Program-made: the position numbers and the translations under genes
From: Gordionus sp. m RMFG-2023
Taxonomy: Eukaryota; Nematomorpha; Gordioida; Chordodea; Parachordodidae
DNA length: 64,000 bases
Reading direction: 5' to 3'
NCBI RefSeq assembly: GCF_954871325.1
Contig: NC_088775.1
Location: forward strand, 16,593,561 to 16,657,560
Notes under the pieces: generated by a model
Seen by the model: the letters and a program-made list of their open reading frames with translations, nothing else
What the model was told of the DNA's origin: nothing
The model's database searches: none
In this document: positions 50,498 through 61,885 of the stretch, piece by piece
Numbering within the stretch: position 1 is the stretch's first letter
Layout: each line of letters starts with the position of its first letter

Positions 50498-53400
50498 AGA
50501 AATGTTTACAGTATAATTAAACCTGGTGTTCATTTTTTTTCAAATCATTCAAAGTTTGTTGGGTATTAAAATTTATACCCTTATCCATGTCCACTAAAGA
50601 GTACATAAGAAAATCAAAAATTAATTCCTTAGATTTTTTTTCTGGGATTTTATTTTTCATTTCAACAGGGTAGGGATATTTGGGTAACTAAGATCAAAAA
50701 GTTAGAAAGAAAAATACATATACGGGTGATCCAAATGATGGGTGATATATCAAATAATAGGTATCTCTAGAAATCTGCCATTTAAAATTAATTCTGCATT
50801 TTTTGCATAGTGGGATAAATCTTTATTGTATATAAATTTTTGTTGTTGTATCTTTTTTATATATAGTAAATTTCAGCAAAAATGATAATAATTCAAAATG
50901 TGTCTAAAACAATAAATACGGCTAAAAATATATCTAAATACGTTCAACTCTGGTATGATAGACTAAATAAGGTTAATTTATCTTATTTTAATTTATAAAT
51001 CATTTCGTAAATGCAATTTAATTTTTAAAAAAATTAGAAACAAAATATTTCATTTAGTCTCAGTTATAATATAAAGTAACTCTAGTTAAAAGCTTAAGTT
51101 ATGCGTACGAATAATAGGAATTATTTTAAAATAACTAATTAAATAAAACACCTTTTCCGCACGTTAAAATCGATTAAATGTTACGTATGCAAAAAAAAAG
51201 TTCAAGGATATATTCATGGTTAGTGTTGTGTGATGGTAAGTGTTAATGTTATTTATATTTTTTTGTGTCAAACTTGTTTTAAAAAATAAGAAGGCGATTC
51301 ACGGCGGCTCATCTTAAAATTAATATTCTACATTTTATACACTTTTAAGGTGAGCAGTATATATATTAGTAAAATATAAAATTGTTTCTATGAAATTATT
51401 ATCTTTTAAAGAAAAGGCAATTTTTTTAAAAAATAAAAATTTTTTAAATTTCGTTTATAGGTTGACAGACCGGAAACATTAAATTTTTTTCTTTGCGTAA
51501 AAAAAAATTATGTAATAATGAAATATATACAACATTTTTTTTATTACTTAAGATATAATTTACTAATGTAAACCCTGGAGGGTGTATTTATGCGCATAAA
51601 TTGATTATGTAAATAATTATGCATTTCATTGTTAAAAGGTGTTTTCTATAATTTCTATATATAGCAATAATATAAATTAATAGTAGTGGTATCTGGAATG
51701 GCCTTAAAAAAAAATTTTTTATGAAAGGAAGTTATGTAAATTTTTCCCGACCTATTTAAAACTGCCTAACTATTTCAGGATACTACCACTATAATTTGCT
51801 TATTAATAATTATATATAACTATATATAAATATATACTATCATAACATATTAGGCATAATCAATTCTTTTATAATGAAGAAACTTCAAATATTATAAAAT
51901 ATTCATGTATAAATATTGTATAATTTCAAGTTAGTCAATATATTATACAATACAAAATATTACATACTATAGGAAATTATAATTTCTTAATCCACTACGG
52001 AAATAAGGGATAGAAAGAGGGATGAGGAAAATGACAATTTATGCTAATATTTCTATTAATATATATCAAGACTAATGAATGTGAGAAAGCATATTAGTTT
52101 ATGTAAAAAAAATTGTTAAGTTTATAAATCAACAGTATATATATGATTATTTATATACCATATTAGTGTATATAGGATTCGAAAGGACAGAGTTACTAAA
52201 GCCTGTAAAAATTATAACTTTTAATATACATAGCAATCGAATCCTCTATAGTAAAAAAATGTCCATACTCATTATGATTTAATTTTTGAAATTATAGGTT
52301 ATGTGTTACTTAGGGATTTCGGGAAATGGGTTGACATTGGTCTAGATTTCTTAGGCAAATTATTAAAACTTAAATCATATATAGGGCATATTTCTTAAAA
52401 AAAATTGATTCCGCCAAAGTCGTTATAACTATGTATAGATTATATTTATCTGTTGAATTTTGTATTGTCGTGTACTTTTGAACTATCCTTTTTACCTTTC
52501 TTTCATCTTTTTTCTTTCTATTTTTCTTTCTAAATTAATTCTTAATTTACGACAAAATATGTTCCAGAGGGTAGGTACTCTGTAGATAAGATAGTACGAT
52601 TCCAACAATGTCTGATCTTTCAAAATGAAGAAAAACATGCGGTTGATTAAAATTTATTAAAAATGGTGTTTAAGAAATTCTAATATTATTATGTTAAATA
52701 TTTTGTTACTCTTTAAATAAAATATTCACTAGAAAACCTTTCTATTCAACTGTGTTTATTAGAAAAAATCGTAAAAAATAATGTTTAGACGTACAATGAA
52801 TAGAACACTTTGATTTCGTTTGTGACGAACTCAGACATTATTATTTTAAAATGATAAAAAAAAATGTCATAGCCTTAACAATTTTTTGTTTTTTTAGTAT
52901 TAATCGATATTTATTACAATATTTCTGTCTATTTATAAATTATTTGGTTCTTTTACTTTATATTTTTTTTTGTATTTTCTTTTCTTAATCAGATTAAAAC
53001 AATCAGAATAATATAGTGGAGAAAATATAATATATAACTTATATGTATTTGATTAATAAAATTATATTATGTTTTTCTGAAATTCTTATTCAATTTTTTT
53101 TATAGATTGTGTGAAAGTAATATAAAAAAAATTTGGGGAATTGAAATACTAAAAAAAGCATTAAAAGTTTTGGGAGTTTTTATTTTGCTTGATGATTTTG
53201 TGTATGAGCAAATTTTTAAGGATACATTCTTAAATTGAGAGCATTAATGATAATGTGATTGTGTAAATATTATAATATTTATTTTTAAGAAATGAACCGA
53301 GAAAAATCGATCTTCATTATTAAAGATTAGAATTCTACGCATAAACAAATGCTATCAATTTAAAATATAATACCCTATTAAAAAACAGATTAGTACAAGT

Positions 53401-53563
53401 AGATATTACTCTTATCTTATTATTATCGGATCAAGAGTTAAAATTTGGCTAGAAAATTGACTGAATTTTTCCGCTAAACTCTGCGAGAGAAGATGGGTAG
53501 TTAATTTGTTTTATATTTCTTTATATAATTTTTTAAAAAGGGACAGTTTTTTATATATTACAT
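50498..53563. other. AT-rich intergenic DNA
   Basis: About 3 kb with no supported gene, RNA gene or repeat boundary. Confidence 0.45.
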
Positions 53564-53782
53564 TATTGTTTTGTTAAAGGGCTCGTTTTGAGCTGATTTT
53601 TAACGACTAACTCAATATTTTATCCAGAAAAATATTACGCAAACCTGGAGATTTTTCTCATGTTTGGACATCTATTAGAGAAATCTCGAGGCTTAAGCAA
53701 TATTGTTTAAATAACGTTTAAAATGTGATTTATTAGGTTCATAAATTTTGAGCTGGTTTTTTTTTATTAAAGTTGTCAATAT
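53564..53782. mobile_element. Family A MITE (copy 5)
   Basis: Left TATTGTTTTGTTAAAGGGCT with CGTTTTGAGC; inverted right end ATTGACAACTTTAATAA with CCAGCTCAAAA. The interior shares AAAAATATTACGCAAACCTG and AATCTCGAGGCTTAAG with other copies. Flanks TATTACAT and TATTATTT agree at six of eight bases. Confidence 0.6.
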
Positions 53783-53990
53783 ATTATTTTAAAATTTTTA
53801 GGTCGCCCAGGTTCAAAAAACTCAAAAATATGGTTAAAATTAAAAAATAAAATGAGACTAAATATAACAAATTATTATTAGAAAACTCCATTACAAAATG
53901 CAATATATTTGTTATTTTTTTGAATTGGATAATTAATTTAATCAAATATCTTATATATTTATAAAAAAACATTTTTGATATCCATCTCAA

Positions 53991-54090
53991 TCAATAAATA
54001 AGTAAAATGTTAGTGTAGAAAATAAAAATTATGCTCATTCAATAAATAAGTAAAATGTTAGTGTAGAAAATAAAAATTATGCTCATTCAA
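53991..54090. repeat. 48-bp tandem duplication, two copies
   Basis: Units start at 53991 and 54039 with TCAATAAATAAGTAAAATGT and end ATTATGCTCAT; they are identical as far as I can read, implying a recent event. It lies about 40 bp downstream, on the minus strand, of the stop of the open frame at 54131-54253. Confidence 0.95.
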
Positions 54091-54130
54091 TCGGACCACG
54101 ATATTTTATCATACAACAAAAGTATTTAAC

Positions 54131-54253
54131 TTATTGAACATATTCTTTAATAAAATCATTTGCTTTTGGGTCAAAGAAATAAGAATAACCAAACACTCTT
54201 GTTCTTTCTGAATAACACCTATCAATTTCAGTATGAGGTACATCACACCTGTA
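54131..54253 (-). CDS. Possible terminal coding exon of an unidentified minus-strand gene
   Basis: After a C-rich tract and CTACAG (a fair acceptor on the minus strand), the frame reads CDVPHTEIDRCYSERTRVFG then YSYFFDPKANDFIKEYVQ and a stop at 54131. The use of Cys, Asp, Arg and Pro is unlike the Phe/Ile/Lys/Asn bias of chance frames in this AT-rich DNA. I recognise no domain. No further exon was found upstream (higher coordinates) within the window. It may be a host gene end, a retrocopy fragment or transposon coding. Confidence 0.3.
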   Translation of the reverse strand, partial: YRCDVPHTEIDRCYSERTRVFGYSYFFDPKANDFIKEYVQ

Positions 54254-54316
54254 GGCATGATTTTCTAATAGGGGGGGGGGGGGTATGCGTCTATTAGAGA
54301 GTTTTACGAAACACAC

Positions 54317-57300
54317 AGATTGAGCGTTTGCGTTTTGTCGTATTTTTTTTAAAATAAAAAAACATCTTTTGTTTAAATTAATCCGGGATTTTTAATTTTA
54401 TATTTAAAAAATAGAGTAAATTAGTTTGGAACAAAAAAAATGGCCAGCCTTAAATTATAAAAATGTATTATAAAAGCAACCCAGTTAGCGCTTTTAAAAA
54501 TGGTTTCTAGCTTCAAACGGTAATTTGACTAATTTTGAAGATACCATTTGCATTATTTACGTTTGCAAAGCACGTTTGAAAAGTCTCAATATGTGCGCAT
54601 TATTAGACTATCTCTTCTTTAATCGATTTTTACCCCATTAGTATTTTTAGTTAGCCGGGGCTCAATGGGTGATGAAAATCTAAAAGAAAAGGCAAATTTT
54701 TTTTATTACAAGATTTGTTGTTAAAAAGGAGGTTGGGGGGGGGGGGGGTAACAAAAATTTTGACAGGATTCTAGCCTATAGACCTTACTACACTAGTTTA
54801 GCTCAGTTATAACTGAACCTTTTATATAATAATATTTGGTTTTTCGCGTAGTTAGTTAGTTTTATATGCGTTTTTCCTCAAAAATATAAATAATTATACT
54901 GGACACTCGCATGATAATACGCATCAGGGATTAGGAAGAAAGTAATTAGCGATTTTAAAAATGTTGTTAGAGTCGGGATAAGGGCTAAAAATGAAATTGA
55001 ATTTGTGGAGGTTTCTGAGATGTGAGATGTTGCTTAAAATATTATTTACCAAAATTTATAAAATTTGCCAAAAGGGCTAACTTTTGGTTAAGTTTATATG
55101 TGGTAATTCAAGATTTAAAATGAGATTTGTTTTGAATAATTTAATTTTAATCCATGGCTAATTACCGATTTAATAACCATCTTGCCCCAAGATTTAATTA
55201 TCTAGCCAGGATATTATAATAAAGATGGTCATAAAGTTATATTTTGATTTTAATCCATTTATTGTCTTTTTTAACCAGAAAAATATCAAATTAACCAGCA
55301 TTAATTTTTTTTAGTTGATGAAAATATAATCATTTTATATCAAAAAAATTTTATGCTAATAAAAATTTCCATCTTTATCGATTCATTATCCTAAAAAATT
55401 ATGACGAATTAGTAAATCTAATTTATTATTTAAATATATAAAAAAAGAGAAGAAATTATAAAAAATAATTTACCTTTCAATAAAGACCCTAGATTTCTTT
55501 ATGGAATTGCGAGAAAATTTGATTTGATATTAGATTGACTAGTTTTTTTTCTCTTTCATCAATAACGGTATATCTGTAAATAATATTATAAAAATATAAA
55601 ATCATTTTACATTAATTTCATCAATGATGGACCAAGAGACCAGAAATTTAAAAAGTTAAAACCGAGAAAGATCAGATTTTAGGTCAAAAGAAAAAACACT
55701 TCTGACTGGCGTTGCCAGGAACCTTAAAAATATTTTTTTAAAAATGGAAAAACTCGGGTAACAAATTGGTTTCAATTTTTTATTTCCTTTTTTTTTAACA
55801 CAAAGCAAATATTGAAATAGGTAGGTTAAAAAAATCGGTAGCCAAATCAAATATTTTAAACGATTCGAGGAAATTGTTATATATGCATCATCATATATTA
55901 TATTTTAGGACAGATAATTTTATTTTTTTTTGGCTAATTTTCTCAAGTTGGGAAAATTGTTTTTCCCTGCCATTTTTCGAATTATTAGAACTAATTTTAA
56001 AAAAAAAAGTATTTAAAAAATTTAATCATTATAAGAAATTATTTTCGAGCTTCGTGCTGATCTTTTATAGATATGCTAAAAGGCGGTTCTGAAGTGGTTT
56101 TGGCTCTTGATTTGACGGCATTCCAGGTGGTTTGCTTCTTGTTCCAAAAACTCTCTCAATTAAACCTCTAAAATGAATCACTAAACATTTTGAACCAGAG
56201 TGTGTATAAATGCTCTTCAAAATTATAAAAAAATCTTCTAAGGTTTTTGATCTCTTAAGATTTTTCTTTGAGAATGACTCTTTAAAATATTTTTTTTGTA
56301 AAACAAAATTTTCATGATTTTTTACATAAAAAAATCTTTTAAATGTTCTTTAAAATTTTTCAAAAAATCTTTGAACATTTTCTTTTTTCAAACTCTGTGA
56401 AACAATATATAAACTATTTACGATTTTTGTTAAAATATGTCCGACTTAGGTTCCTATAAGTGGGGGGGGGGGCGTGCAAGATTTTTAGAGGTCTATAATC
56501 GGTAGGGGGGGGCTTCTAAAATATTTTAAACATTGGTCAGGAGTTAGGCAGGGTTAAAAATATTTTTTGAAAAGTAGGTGGGCGATGGAAGGGTAAATTT
56601 TGGATATTTTTTTCTTGGGATATGAGCATAGCAAACTTCTATTTATTAAAAATCTTTTTTTTAAAATGTCATAATATCGCATATTTTGTAAGTTCGTTTT
56701 AAATTCATTTAAAACAAATAAAAAGGCAGGCCAGCCATCAAAACAATTTTTGAACATTAGGTGGGCGGGCGGGTGAATTAAAAAAAACCATGGATGGGCT
56801 AGCGAGGAGGTTTAAATTTTTTTAAAACAACTGTGTATGGGCATTTTTATAAAACCCGCATTGCAGACCTCTAGTTTTGATTCCATACCCATTAAAAGGG
56901 TATAGGATCTGTTTAATCGGTTAATAAGGTTCTCTGCAATCTATTCCAGTTTAACCTCATTTTATTATATTAGAAAAAAATAATAAAAAATTTAATTAAT
57001 TAATTTTGTAAAAAAATAAATATGTAATTTACCTATCTATTTTATTTTTTTAAATGATAAGAATCTTGGAAGTGGGTGATAAGAAAATGATACTTTTGGT
57101 CAAATATCTGGGTTAAGGTTTTATAAATGTTAAATAAGAAAAATCTATTAAAAAAAATATCTAAATTTAATTTTTTTTAAAAAGACTAGTTGTGCCATGC
57201 CTTTTTTTTGTAAGATTTGGTGTGTAAGATCGTCACATAAATTTTATTTTTAACTTTTAAATGATTTTAGGATTATAAAAGAAAATAATAACAAAAAAAT

Positions 57301-58935
57301 AAGGAATGCGGATGATGTGTAATCGTTTCCTAACAATTTTTATTTTTTAAGAGGATATAAAAAAAAATAATTTTTGACAAGTAACTACGAGTAAAAACTG
57401 GTCAATTAAAATATTGTATAATATAAAAATAAAATTAAAACAATTTAAAAAATTTTTTTTATAGAGATCGGACCAAAACGAGAACGTAATAAATAATGAT
57501 GACAACTAAATTTCCAATAAATTATTCATAATTAGATAAGAGGTTATTTTGCGGTGAGGAGATAAATTTCAAAGTGTTATCAAGGATTGCACTAGGACAT
57601 TTCATTACTTAAAATTAGGAAATAATAATATAGCTAATCGTCCTTTTTCCTTTAGGAATTTCTAATGTCTGAATGGAATGTGATTATAGACTTTAAAAAT
57701 ATAGTAAACTGCCTTGGACCATATGCCTAAAACTGCAGAATTGTTATAGTGTCTATATATAAATACAAAAATATACTATCTGTATTTAGATATATTTTTA
57801 TAAAAAGCTGTACCTAGATATATTTTTAGATGTATCTATATTTATTTGAGTTACATTTTGATTATATTATAAAAACAATAATTGAATCTTATTCATTAAA
57901 GAGCGTGGCTTAAAATGTCTTCACATATAAAAGGGGATCTCTTGAAAATGTTCTATTGCTGAAATCTAACCATTATAACCATTATAATCATTTAATTATA
58001 TATTTTAGATATCAACTCAATAAAAAATTTTTTTTCTAACTCACTTCAAGTACAAAATTTGAATATTAGCAATAGAATCCTTTTAAGCATTACGTGCACC
58101 TTATATAATAAAAATGTATCTTTGGCGAAATTGTATCTGTAGCTAGTTACATTTTCAATAATTAATCTAAATACATTTTATGGTATATCTGAATCTAAGT
58201 CCAAGACTATGAATCTAAATCTAGATCTTTTTTATACTATGTATCTGTATCTAGATACATTTGAAAAGTTTATTTAAACAACTCTGAAAATTTGTGTTAT
58301 ATATATTTTTTTAAGTATAATACTTTATTACTCTATTTTCAATTTGCAAAGATTTTGAATATAGATTTAAAATTAATTTGTTTTAAAAAATAGATTTTGA
58401 ATATTGTGATCATATCTGTTCATTCATATTTCCTTTGGGCTTTTTCATCCTCCTAAGAAAATTACCATAGAGGATTTGAGGAGAAAATCCGCATTTGATT
58501 TTATCATATTAATTAACATAATGTTATTAAATTTTTTATATTCTGGCCAGGCATGTCTCTACTATAAATAGTTATTCGAAAAAGTTATATACTTTAATAG
58601 TATAACTCATTATAAAAAGTAACTTTTAGTTAACAAATCAAGAGTTTAACAGTAAAGGGCTTAAATAGAAAACAAAATAATTATAACCTTTTATGTTATC
58701 ATCATTTTTAAAACACTTATTTTAGTTTATAATCCTTAACTTTCAGATGATTAGTATAAATATCAAAATAAAAATGTGTAAAAACTTAGACTATATTTGT
58801 TAGATGAAAATGGCAATGCTCAAGTCAGTGACCCGCAGCCCCTCAGTTCACAGTTCACTAATTAAAATACATTTTGAACCTTTGTTATGTTGAATACAAG
58901 CATATGCGCCGACTTCGGGAGGAAGGGCAGCGGGG
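54317..58935. other. AT-rich intergenic DNA with G-runs
   Basis: No gene supported in 4.6 kb. It contains long G homopolymers near 54733-54748, 56462-56472 and 56504-56511, and an ACTGGCGTTGCCAGGAACC fragment at about 55698 resembling a hAT terminus. Open frames are motif-free. Confidence 0.45.
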
Positions 58936-58943
58936 GCTCTCGC
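58936..58943. repeat. Target-site duplication, left copy (GCTCTCGC)
   Basis: Pairs with GCTCTCGT at 59339-59346; seven of eight bases agree. Confidence 0.7.
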
Positions 58944-59338
58944 TAGTGATCTGCATCGGGCCTAATTTTTCAAGCCCGGCCCGAAATTTTTTTATAAAAG
59001 TTTTGCCGGCCCGGCCCGAACCCGAAATTTTTTAAAAAAGTTTTGCTGGCCCGGCCCGAACCCGAAATTTATTTTTAAAAAATTTACCGGCCTGGCCAGG
59101 TCCGAATTTATTTAAATATAGAAATTAATTTTTATAATTACTTATAATAAAAGACATATGTTATATAGCGTTTAGTTTCAATAAATTAAATCAAAAATTT
59201 TTATTTTACATATAAAATTCAATATAAAATTGATAAATTTAGATATCCGGCCCGAACCCGATTATTTTAAATAGAATTAGGCCGAACCCGGCCCGAAGCC
59301 CGTTCGAGCCGGGCCGGACCTAACTTTGCAGATCTCTA
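58944..59338. mobile_element. Family C GC-rich hAT MITE, complete, with TSD
   Basis: The left terminus TAGTGATCTGCATCGGGCC and the inverted right terminus TAGAGATCTGCAAAGTTAGG share TAG-GATCTGCA. Inside, GGCCCGGCCCGAACCCGAAA blocks repeat at the left and appear inverted at the right, around an AT-rich centre. The 8-bp near-identical flanks support hAT transposition. It is 395 bp with no coding sequence. Confidence 0.8.
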
Positions 59339-59346
59339 GCTCTCGT
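59339..59346. repeat. Target-site duplication, right copy (GCTCTCGT)
   Basis: See 58936-58943. Confidence 0.7.
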
Positions 59347-59435
59347 CCCAATTGATAAATGAGGACTGTGCCCCCAATAAAAATAAATAAATAAGATATA
59401 TTCTTTAGACATCAAAATATGCAGAAATCAATGTA

Positions 59436-60350
59436 ATGAGGAGTGGAGTCTTTAAAGTTACTGAAAAGATGTCTGGTTTGCTAGCGCGTCTTCACAATGA
59501 AGAATCTAGAGCAATCTGTGTATATTGTGAAGTTCATATATTAGATCTTGTTGTACAGTATTCATTTAATACTATTTCAAAAATCCAAGATTTTATCGTA
59601 TTAATGAAAGACTTATTATCTCTTGTTCGAGATTCTCCCAAACTCATGAAGATATTTCGTTCCATCTAAGAAAAATGATAGTTAAACTTCCTTAAGGCCA
59701 TTATGCCTTTACAGGCTGGTTTACGCTAACAATATTTGAGAGATTAGAAGTTTAAAATGCTGAAACCCAAAGTTCTTCATTATATTTTTAAAATGTTAAA
59801 TATAAACTAGAAATCCTGATCAAAATTTTAGATGCATTACCACAAGATAATGGCCTCAAAAAGTTTTGGAGAAAAGTTTTTAAATGCAGGGGAATTAAAT
59901 ATAAAGCCCATTTTAAAGGGATAGAAAAATACCTAAGATTTGAAGAAGGCTATAAATGTATTATACCATCATTTCAGGTCAGTTAATGAATATTATAGAC
60001 AAATTTATTATGATGTTTGAGATCATACAAAATTGCATGTATAAAAATCGTTTCTATAAACCAGTTAATGGATTATTTAATTAATTTAAAGCAATTCGCA
60101 ATTCAAAAATTGATGAAAATCATGTTTTAATACTCCATAAGATGAAGGATCACTAATTCTTCATAGAGATATGTTTTTCGCTCAAAGTTTGAAAATTATA
60201 CATTAAACTCTTTAGAGGACGTCATAACCATAATAAAAGAATATAGTAAGAAAGAAATTATTCCTATTTTTCCAGAGTATGTAAAATTTATTAAAATGCT
60301 ATTAACAATTCCCTTAAGTGCATGTTCTGTAGAACAATAGTTTTCAGGAC
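59436..60350 (+). pseudogene. hAT transposase remnant, ZMYM1-like
   Basis: The open frame at 59436-59666 reads VYCEVHILDLVVQYSFNTIS then LMKDLLSLVRDSPKLMKIF, matching the VHCYAHTLNLVVQDA..SFVRGSPKR region of ZMYM1-like hAT transposases; the expected His/Leu positions are partly replaced. Downstream the frame is broken. LLTIPLSACSVEQ followed by a stop and FSG at about 60297-60350 is the start of the dimerisation domain. Its own termini were not recognised; it sits between two family C GC-rich blocks. Confidence 0.65.
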
Positions 60351-60515
60351 TGTAATATTAAATTATTGTATTTACATATTTTTATACTTAAATAATGTGG
60401 TATTCTAATTGATATATTTTATATAAAGACATTCGAGGGGTAATTAGCTAATTTTATATTTAGTTCAGCTTTAATTAAAGAAATTAAAATGGAAACGCTG
60501 TATATTATAAAGGCT

Positions 60516-60607
60516 AACCTTGCTTTCACAGTTAGCGCTAATTATTATATTTATATCATATTTTTATACTTCGCCGCGAATTCGCGCTAACTGTGAATGC
60601 AGGGTAA
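60516..60607. repeat. Foldback hairpin element, 92 bp
   Basis: Arms AACCTTGCTTTCACAGTTAG (plus CGC) and, inverted, TTACCCTGCATTCACAGTTA (plus GCGC) pair over about 23 bases around a 40-bp AT-rich centre. The right side also contains GCGAATTCGCG. Probably a tiny MITE; a hairpin RNA is another reading. Confidence 0.65.
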
Positions 60608-60639
60608 TACGTCTTAAATCTTATTTAGTATAATAAATC

Positions 60640-60943
60640 CGGGTTAGGCCGGGCGACTTAATATTTATGAAAAAATCAGGGCCGGGCCGGGTCGAGCTTT
60701 AATTTTATAATGATATCACTCACTTTTGTGTCTTGCAAGAAACAAGGCGCCAACATTCTTTATTTGTATATTTATCAACTTTTTCTATATTTAAATAAAC
60801 CCCTGCCGGACCGAGCCCAGCAAACAAATAATTTTTTTTATTTTGAGTCGAACTGTTCGGGATTAATAAAAAATATTTAGTTCAAGATCGGGCCGGGGGG
60901 GGGGGGGTCAGGCTTAAAAAATTAGGCGTGATGTAGATCACTA
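60640..60943. mobile_element. Family C GC-rich element, right end preserved
   Basis: Ends in ATGTAGATCACTA at 60943, whose inverse TAGTGATCTACATCACGCC matches the family C terminus, with CCTAATTTTT just inside. GGGCCGGGCCGGGTCGAGC blocks lie at the left, and a G-run of about a dozen interrupts the right part. No TSD; the left end is uncertain. Confidence 0.6.
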
Positions 60944-61291
60944 TTAAATATTATCTAGTCATTATTTAATTTATAAAAAAGCTAAGTAAAATAAAAATAT
61001 AATATTTCCCATGCAAAGTTAAATACAAGCTTTTTTTGCCATTTTTTTTACAATAAATTAAAATTTGATTAGGTATTTTTTTTCAAGTTTTTCATATTTT
61101 TAAAAAATAAATTCAGCCCCCATAGAGATTTTAGTCAGCTGATGACAGTTCATTTTGCTTTCCCATATATGAATTTTTCAATTCAAAGTCCTGGGTTTTT
61201 TTTAAAGAAATTTTCATAAAATTTTAATGTAAACTGTTTATATGGGTAACCCAAATAGCGGGCCTCTAATTGGTTTGCATTGATATTGTTA

Positions 61292-61407
61292 CAAGATCAA
61301 AAATAAGAGGCTGGTAGTTCTTTGTAGCAATATTGCCCTACAAAACTAATTTCCGTCTTTTTGGATTGTTTGGTATAAAAAACTGCCAGCCCTAATTTTT
61401 GATCTTG
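61292..61407. repeat. Hairpin of 116 bp with long, well-matched stem
   Basis: CAAGATCAAAAATAAGAGGC (plus TGGTAGTT) pairs with AACTGCCAGCCCTAATTTTT (plus GATCTTG) over about 28 positions with few mismatches; the loop is about 60 bases. It could be a foldback MITE or a small-RNA precursor. No TSD was read. Confidence 0.65.
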
Positions 61408-61614
61408 AGACACCCATTATGATTTATTTCAATCAATTAGTTTAGATAGTATTATATGATTGATTTAACGTTACTATGAAGAGCGGTGTCGCGCTATTTA
61501 TAGAGCTCATTAAAATGATGATGGTCTAAGGTTGTTTTATAATAATTGTTTGAAATTTCGTATATATATCGTATTGGGATATGGAATCCTTGGGTGATCG
61601 GAATTTTATATCAT

Positions 61615-61885
61615 TTATTGAGGGTGATTTTTAACTTTCGATAATCTGACTTGACTGGAAATGTATTCTAGCATGTGCAGGATAACCTGTCCTATAAATT
61701 TTAGCAATGGACCTTTTGCATAAATTTATATAATATTATATAAAAATTGATATAAAAATAGTTCAAATGTTCTAGGAAAAATTGTACGATCACAATTGTA
61801 GAAGCTTTATAAATGTTGGAATACATTTCCGATTAAATTAAATTTTCCAAATTTAAAATTCGCTTTCGGTAAATGATTGTCCGGA
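61615..61885. mobile_element. Family B foldback MITE (copy 4, diverged)
   Basis: The left arm ends GGAAATGTATTCTAGCATGT. The right arm contains ATGTTGGAATACATTTCCGA with AAATTTAAAATTCGC, its inverted partner. About 110 bp separates the arms. Confidence 0.5.

Noticed and set aside
58936-60951. One large family C hAT element from 58944 to 60943 enclosing the transposase remnant
   Set aside because: Both outer termini fit, but the octamers outside (GCTCTCGC and TTAAATAT) do not match, whereas 58944-59338 has a 7/8 TSD of its own.
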